From Ciona intestinalis (taxonomy: Eukaryota; Chordata; Ascidiacea; Phlebobranchia; Cionidae), in contig NW_004190863.1 in assembly GCF_000224145.3 (NCBI RefSeq), positions 62,287 through 126,286 on the forward strand: 64,000 nt of DNA. The letters run 5' to 3'. Both the position numbers and the translations under genes were made by a program. Every line of letters begins with the position of its first letter. Within the stretch, counting starts at the first letter, position 1. The notes below the pieces were generated by a model, which was not told the DNA's origin, ran no database searches, and was given only the letters and a program-made list of their open reading frames with translations. This document shows, piece by piece, positions 58,701-64,000 of this stretch.

Positions 58701-60407
58701 GAGTTTTGTTTTCCATTGTCGCGTCATAGTCCCAGCCATTACGGAGCCCACGGCATAGCATCTATCATTGCTGAGTGCTGTTTTTCGTCTAAATATTGCG
58801 TATTTTTAAGAACTAAGCACTTCTGCGCGTAAAAATTCCTGAAATGACGTTGGCATTGTTATATGTGGGAAACGAAACGATTAAGTCTCGTTCGTGTTGC
58901 GCCAGCTGAACGTTTTCTACCATTTGCTTGGTTATCAAAACTGCAACGATAGACGCTAATAGGTCGGGTTTTCCCCATAAACGAAATATTGTATTGTGAC
59001 GTCACAGTGCCCACGAGTGACGTTTTTTACAACTTAGAAATTTGATTTTTTAAACGTTTATAACTTTTAAATTAAATCGAATTTTGACAAACCAGCTGTT
59101 AATTTAACATCAGTAGACATAAAACTTTATTCTTATGCAAAAAACTGCGCAACCTATGAAAACTGTTGGCCGGACTCTTTAATGAAAAATAGAGTTTATG
59201 AAGTTAATCTGGCGTCGTGTCAAGTACAGTTGTTTTTGCCACGTTAGGATAAAGAACAAGTAACACGATAAAGCAAGTTATATATATTTATACTTGAGTA
59301 TTAATGTAGTTATTCATACTCACGTGACAGCACAACAATAGTCGTTATAACACGGGTGTTTTGTTTCCTATACCACGTGCAACGGTCTATGGGAGTCGTA
59401 GGATACGGCTTTATAATTCTTTGAATGTTCTTTGTAAACTACCAAATGTGACAAAAAAATTTAATGAAAAGGTGTACCATCTTCCCCACCCTACTATACG
59501 TTTTTAAATAGGGGTTTACGATCGTATGTATTTTTACAGGAAGAAAAACCAGATGTTCGTATTCTATTCAACTGAGTCGCCTTATTCAATCTGCACCATG
59601 AGACAGCTGAGATTTCCCAATATGCGAAATTATTTCAATTGGACAATGACCTATAGACGGGACTCGGATATTTACATGCCGTTTGTTGAACTCGCTCGCA
59701 AAAACGGCGTTTTCAACGGAATGACAAGAAAACAATTCGGCCGCACAGCGGTGCAGAGGATTCTCGATAAAAAGCACTCTGGATACACAGCGCTTTTTAT
59801 GACTAGAAATTGTGGAATGACTGTAGGTAGCACAATAAGACTGGCTTTGTTGAACAAGCTGCAACTGTTAGGCCTGCGGGTCGATTTGTATGGCAGCTGT
59901 TTTTATAACTGGGCCCCCACGGGAGCGCTCTACTTTCCCTTCGCTGCGAAGTACAAATTCTACATGGCGTTCGAAAACGCGGAGCATTGTCGAGACTACA
60001 TCACCGAAAAACTTTGGACAAACTCCTTTGAAGCCGGTTTGGTGCCAGTGGTGTGGGGGCCAACCAAAGCAGATATTGAAGCAATTGCTCCGAAGGGTTC
60101 GTACATTTTCTATGAAGATTTTAAAAAACCAATTGACCTGGTGAAATATCTGAACTTTTTAAGCACAAACGTCGTTGAATACCGAAAATATTTCGACTGG
60201 CGACTTCGGCAACCTACGCCAGCCGAATACATGATGGTAGAACATGGTCCGAAGTATCAACGTGACGTTGGTATGTGTAAAATGTGCAGACTTTTGTGGG
60301 AGAAACGAAGGTATAATAACGTAACTGGTATAGTTGAAAATATATACGATTGGCTTTTAAACGACGAGCCACCCGAATGCATACTAGAACAGTTCAACAA
60401 GTTTTAA
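55770..60407 (+). CDS. Alpha-1,3-fucosyltransferase C (GT10)
   Basis: Exons 55770-55978, 56496-56681 and 59540-60407; 420 residues, both introns in phase 2. The N-terminus has a hydrophobic segment right at the start (VVFIAHLFKCWVILFAFLSL), so the anchor is shorter on the cytosolic side than in A and B. Exon 2 reads TIYILFWVGPFGDEPEF with CGNCVLTYDQNYL. Exon 3 has FNWTMTYRRDSDIYMPF, CRDYITEKLWTNSFEAGLVP and WGPTKADIEAIAPKGSYIF, then a tail like those of A and B. Intron 2 (2.9 kb) is swollen by two MITEs and a ~1.9-kb inverted-repeat element, and another MITE ends 43 bases before the exon 3 acceptor. Splicing across that intron is inferred from phase and homology. Confidence 0.92.
56285..56471. 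mobile_element. Palindromic MITE, fucosyltransferase C intron 1
   Basis: Diverged copy ending CACACCCTACCATA, 24 bases before exon 2. Confidence 0.75.
56732..57083. mobile_element. Two adjacent MITEs, fucosyltransferase C intron 2
   Basis: A complete copy (56732-56924) abuts a left-truncated copy (56926-57083) in opposite internal orientation. Confidence 0.85.
57293..59186. mobile_element. ~1.9-kb non-autonomous DNA element with long imperfect inverted repeats
   Basis: The left end TTAAAGAGTCAGGACCACG matches the complement of the right end (TTAAAGAGTCCGGCCAACAG). Inward, a second matching block is at about 57440-57475 on the left (CACTCGCGGGCACTATGACG) and 58997-59033 on the right (its approximate complement). 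The interior has no convincing protein. It resembles a deletion derivative of a DNA transposon; the superfamily is not recognised. Confidence 0.6.
59310..59497. mobile_element. SINE fragment fused to a truncated MITE, fucosyltransferase C intron 2
   Basis: A reverse SINE end (59310-59378) runs directly into the inner part of a MITE (59379-59497) with no left MITE end. The MITE ends 43 bases before exon 3. Confidence 0.7.
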
Positions 60408-60582
60408 AATTTTGATTTTTGTGCTATATACCGTCTTAGTGTGCTAAAACCTTTACTTGCAATATATCTGTATCCTGCTCAAGTGCTTACACAACCTTTC
60501 TTCACATTTTATTTTCTTTAATTAACCGCCCCTGTGGATTATAAGCAAGTTAAACTGTTTAGCTGTATATACGGATATATGT

Positions 60583-60695
60583 GTATTAAACAATTAACAA
60601 CTTTCTATGGAAGGTTTTATAATTATTTGAATGTTCTTTATTTATTACCGAATGGGACGTGAAAATAAAATGGAGAGGTGTCCCATTCCCCCCAC

Positions 60696-60701
<6 letters not shown>
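60583..60701. mobile_element. Left-truncated MITE beside a TA microsatellite
   Basis: The right end CCCCCCACTCTAATATA runs into the TA tract, which may have grown from the TATA target site. Confidence 0.7.
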
Positions 60702-60762
<61 letters not shown>

Positions 60763-60764
60763 GC
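60702..60764. repeat. TA dinucleotide microsatellite
   Basis: About 30 TA units with a single interruption, next to a MITE end. Confidence 0.95.
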
Positions 60765-61282
60765 GCAATATTCAGCATAACCCCCAAGCTTCAATTTATG
60801 TGGTTTATACATTTTTAATTGAATTAGCATACTAAGCGTTTTTCCACGATATGTAAAATCTTTTCCTCAAATTTTCCGCATAAGCTTAATCATGCCTTAG
60901 TAATTAAACCATGTGCTAAAACATCAGTCTTTTTGTACCTGAAAGATATTATTTTGGTGGAGATTCTGTTGATTTTGACGTTTTTAACAAATGCAGTCGC
61001 AGTGTTATTCGTGTGTGTCGTTTTATGTCAAAGCATCATGCTGCATTTAACAACTGACGTGTATTAACCAAGAAAAACCGAGCATACGTTTAGTCGTCAG
61101 CAGTAGATCATTAAAAAAAGTACAATAAAATTAGACAATAAAAAAAGTACGAAAATCATAAATTTCATAAATAGTCCAAGTTTTGTGTTAACGATTTTAG
61201 CATTTGTATACAATGCAAAATGTTGCGCATGTTTCGAGCAGTTCTGTATGGTATATGGTAAGAAACCAAACCATCAATTTAT

Positions 61283-61448
61283 ACTAGGGTGGAAGACGAG
61301 ACACCTTTTTGTTCTATTTTCTTGTCCCACTTGGTAGTAAACAAAGAATTATAAAACCGTATTCTCACGACTCCCATAGACCGATGCTATTTGTTTAAAC
61401 ACGATCAGGATATTTTGTGCCAAAGATGTCCCATCTTCCACACCCTAC
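61283..61448. mobile_element. Palindromic MITE, intergenic
   Basis: Both ends are present, with small internal deletions. Confidence 0.8.
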
Positions 61449-61639
61449 GCTGGACTTTTTACTACTACCGGTGTTCCATGCTAAACATTTTTGTAAGAAG
61501 ACTCTCATAGCATACGTAATTTAACGTGTTTTATCTTTTCGAAGTTAAACAGTTCCCACTACGTAACTTATGCCACTGATTTAAGGCATAACTACTCTGC
61601 ACGGAATTTAAAACACATTTTAAGCTTTTTAAATAGCAC

Positions 61640-61930
61640 ATGGATGAATTAATGTAACTTGTTTTATCTTCGCAAAGCGGTGCAACGACAGTCGTTATAA
61701 CACGGTTGTTCTGTCTTACATACCTCATGCTCGCTTACGAGTTACCACAACTTTGTTGGTAATTATTTAAGGTAAAATGGAAGTTCTTAAATCGGGATGT
61801 TCTATTTCAAAATTCGGTGCCCGCTTATGAGTTACCACGTATGTAACTTTCTTTATAGGCGAGCATTTTTGAGTTTTTTTTTAATAAATGGCTTACAATT
61901 CATACAGACTATAATAGAACTCTGGGCTGG
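61640..61930 (-). mobile_element. SINE pair of fragments
   Basis: Two reverse pieces (61640-61775 and 61805-61930) repeat the TTACGAGTTACCAC segment, so one copy probably landed in another. Confidence 0.6.
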
Positions 61931-62533
61931 AGCAATATTGTAGTTGTTTTAAGAGTAAAAATGAGTTTCCAATAACGTTGTATTGCACAAAATCATGGGA
62001 ACAGCATAGAATTTAACAGCACCAGTATAAGGTTGCTGGATCGAAATTTTTGAACTAGAAATGTACCACAATATTTTGCATGGTATCTTTAGATTTTAAA
62101 TGAAACGGTAAATGAATTCATTATTAAAAGTTTAGGCAAAACAGTATGACAAAAGCGAAATGGGAATATTCTATTGATTTGGTCTGTAAGAAAAACGCAC
62201 AACGCTAAAGGCAAATAAATCCTACATATATAAAGAACTACCAAAAAAAGCGTGTTCGTTACACTTCAAAACAACGGAAATTCGAAAATTTACAGAAGAG
62301 CAACTTTTTTCCAAATCTTCTTGAAACGGCTGAAAAAAGACAAATACGTGCCCAATGACCTACTGCAATTGGATTGATGTTTCAGTAATAAACATTTGTG
62401 CAAGAAATTTGGGAAATTAACTAAGATGTGTATGGAGGAATGCTGCATCATAACTCCTCATGTTTACCTGCAGATTTGTCTGTATAGAAAAGAGAATGAG
62501 ATTAATTAGAAATTAAGTATTGTTTCAATAATA

Positions 62534-62706
62534 TAATAGGGCGGGGAAGATGGGACACCTTTCCGTTCTATTGTCTTGTTCACTTTTGTAGTAAACAAAA
62601 AATTCAAAGAATTATAAAACCGTAATCTTACTGCTACTGTTTAAAACACGATCAGGATATTTGGATATTATGTGCTAAAGGTGTACCATCTTACCCCACA
62701 GTACTA
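62534..62706. mobile_element. Palindromic MITE downstream of UGGT
   Basis: Both ends are readable. It lies 54 bases from the putative UGGT stop codon. Confidence 0.8.
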
Positions 62707-62760
62707 TATGATCTTTGTTAACAGTCGTAATCAAATAAAACAGTTATAATACCAATGCAT

Positions 62761-63827
62761 TCATTTATAATATTCCAGGCTACCTAATGTTGATGCAAAA
62801 CCTGTTTCTTTATCTTTTGACTTTGAACTTTGGTTTCCCTCTGGGGAAAATTTCGATTGTAAAGTTTTAATTTCTTCGTCATAGTCCGGCCATTCCTTCA
62901 CCAGTCTTACAGCTGCTTCTAGTTTCGGTTCTTTTGTAAGTGGGTTGTTGCACTGTAAGAAAAAAATTAGTAATGAAATATGTTCGAGTGTAAGAGATCT
63001 TAACAATTGTTTTTTTTTGTATTTTTTTATGTTTTTTAATATAATAATAAAGTAAAAATCTGGTCAAATCCTTGGTCCCTAGGGACCTCACCTATAAAAC
63101 ATTTTTTTACCAGAAAAGTCAATTGTTAAATCATATAGTGTAGCTAGTATGCAAGAAACTGAGCATGTTTCAATAGAAATCACATTAACTTACAAGATCA
63201 ATCGTTTTCGCTCGACTTAATGAATCATCACTACACCAGGTGGAGCACCAGAGCCATTCTTGTGGAAGAGATTTGATTCCAACCTAAAATTTTAAAAATC
63301 AATGAATGTAACGAATTTCTCCTTGCATAGTGGGGCAGTGAGAGTCATTATAACACAAGTGTTCTGTTTCATACACCTCGTGCCAGCTTACAAGTTACCA
63401 CGTATGTCACAGTGTGTTGATTGTTTTTTCCGCACAAACAGAGTACCTTGATATATGATCATGTAAAAAATTACTTTAAAGTCGGACTAACTTTTAATTA
63501 CTATTAATTTAAACATGAACAGAAACAAGTTTTAATACAAAATCTCAGGACTCAATACAAACTAGTACAAAATAATGAATACAAAATTTTCTTGGGAATT
63601 TTTGTATTCATTATTCAGAAACAGAAATAACTTCTCAATAAAAAATTCCTGTTGTAAAAAGTTTGTTAACTAATTTCATTTTCACCTGGTGTATCATGTT
63701 GTTTGGAAGATCCTGGTCAAGGTTGGCGAGAGAATTGGGGTCCTGGGAAAGTCCCTGATACTGACCCCTGAGTCGGTCACCCGCGGCAATTTGACGGAAC
63801 TTCTTCAAGTCCACCACGTATATCGCA
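62761..63827 (-). CDS. UGGT1: UDP-glucose:glycoprotein glucosyltransferase, C-terminal exons (partial)
   Basis: Three exons on the minus strand: 63827-63686, 63283-63194 and 62952-62761. Phases join, and earlier exons lie right of the window. They encode the end of the GT24 catalytic domain: [83 protein letters not shown], then a charged tail. UGGT is the endoplasmic-reticulum folding sensor that re-glucosylates misfolded glycoproteins. If exon 62952-62761 is the last, the protein ends LGSLEYYK without an HDEL-type retention signal. A spliced-on short last exon is possible, with a weak donor after ACATTAG at 62776-62782. The UGGT1 versus UGGT2 split is a vertebrate matter, so the symbol is by similarity. 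Confidence 0.93.
63300..63440 (-). mobile_element. SINE fragment, UGGT intron
   Basis: Reverse 3' half, starting about 20 bases beyond the exon at 63194-63283, on its acceptor side. Confidence 0.6.
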
Positions 63828-64000
63828 CTAGATGGCAGTGTTTTAATTATTTCTTGATTTTAGGGGAGTAGGTAAAATTTATAAAGAAAACTTTTTGCAT
63901 ACATGCTAGGTTGCTTGGTGGAATTTAGATTACCTAACTTTATATTATTTTGATATATAATACATATTATAGCAAAATTTGCATGTGTTTAGTGTTAGCT

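Larger units (their letters stand above)
60408..62760. other. Gene-free stretch rich in repeats
   Basis: It holds MITE copies (60583-60701, 61283-61448, 62534-62706), a TA microsatellite, and SINE pieces at 61640-61930. No exon of the neighbouring UGGT gene was recognised here, although a last small exon cannot be excluded. Confidence 0.5.

Noticed and set aside
60702-60764. TA-rich tract as a promoter or origin
   Set aside because: It is a plain microsatellite next to a MITE end, with no gene positioned to use it.
62253-62360. THAP-like word CSLHF followed by a Lys/Glu-rich stretch
   Set aside because: Only five residues resemble a THAP domain and the frame is broken soon after. It could be a relic of a P-type DNA transposon, but the support is too thin to annotate.

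Overview
The window looks like nuclear DNA of a solitary tunicate, most likely Ciona. It is AT-rich and has compact multi-exon genes with short introns. Several start codons sit directly after an AG splice acceptor, as expected where a spliced leader is added. The interspersed repeats are very abundant: a ~190-bp palindromic MITE and a tRNA-derived SINE resembling elements described from Ciona (species and repeat names from memory, not searched). There are three 50-N assembly gaps (about 3044-3093, 8009-8058, 34729-34778). No prokaryotic features, rRNA or intact tRNA genes, CRISPR, LTR elements or virus-like elements were seen.

Layout: (1) 1-13810, plus strand: VPS18, a HOPS/CORVET core subunit. 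The window opens inside an intron, and a five-exon block is present twice around a gap. (2) 15926-16238, plus: a two-exon gene for a 66-residue secreted peptide precursor that I do not recognise. (3) 17431-19892, plus: mitochondrial ribosomal protein L24, converging on (4) 20006-22283, minus: a small rhodanese/thiosulfate sulfurtransferase. (5) 24324-25777, minus: a 260-residue protein I do not recognise, divergent from (6) 26699-29801, plus: EIF4E3. (7) 31490-42742, minus: an SLCO/OATP organic anion transporter with 13 visible exons. (8) 44740-48220, plus: a 1016-residue class A GPCR with about eleven LDL-receptor class A modules. (9-11) 49531-60407: three alpha-1,3-fucosyltransferase (GT10) genes; the first two are head-to-head and the second and third are in tandem. 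(12) 62761-63827, minus: the C-terminal exons of UDP-glucose:glycoprotein glucosyltransferase, continuing beyond the right edge.

The genes are mostly unrelated housekeeping and cell-surface functions. The exception is the fucosyltransferase cluster, which shares intron phases and shows patches of near-identity that suggest gene conversion. UGGT is also a glycoprotein-processing enzyme, but nothing shows that it is functionally linked to the cluster.

The most interesting signals are: repeated placement of palindromic MITEs 20-60 bp upstream of 3' splice sites; a 125-bp TTAA-flanked foldback element nested inside one MITE; a ~1.9-kb terminal-inverted-repeat element in a fucosyltransferase intron; the frame-incompatible VPS18 duplication; the uncharacterised secreted peptide gene; and the LDLa-GPCR.
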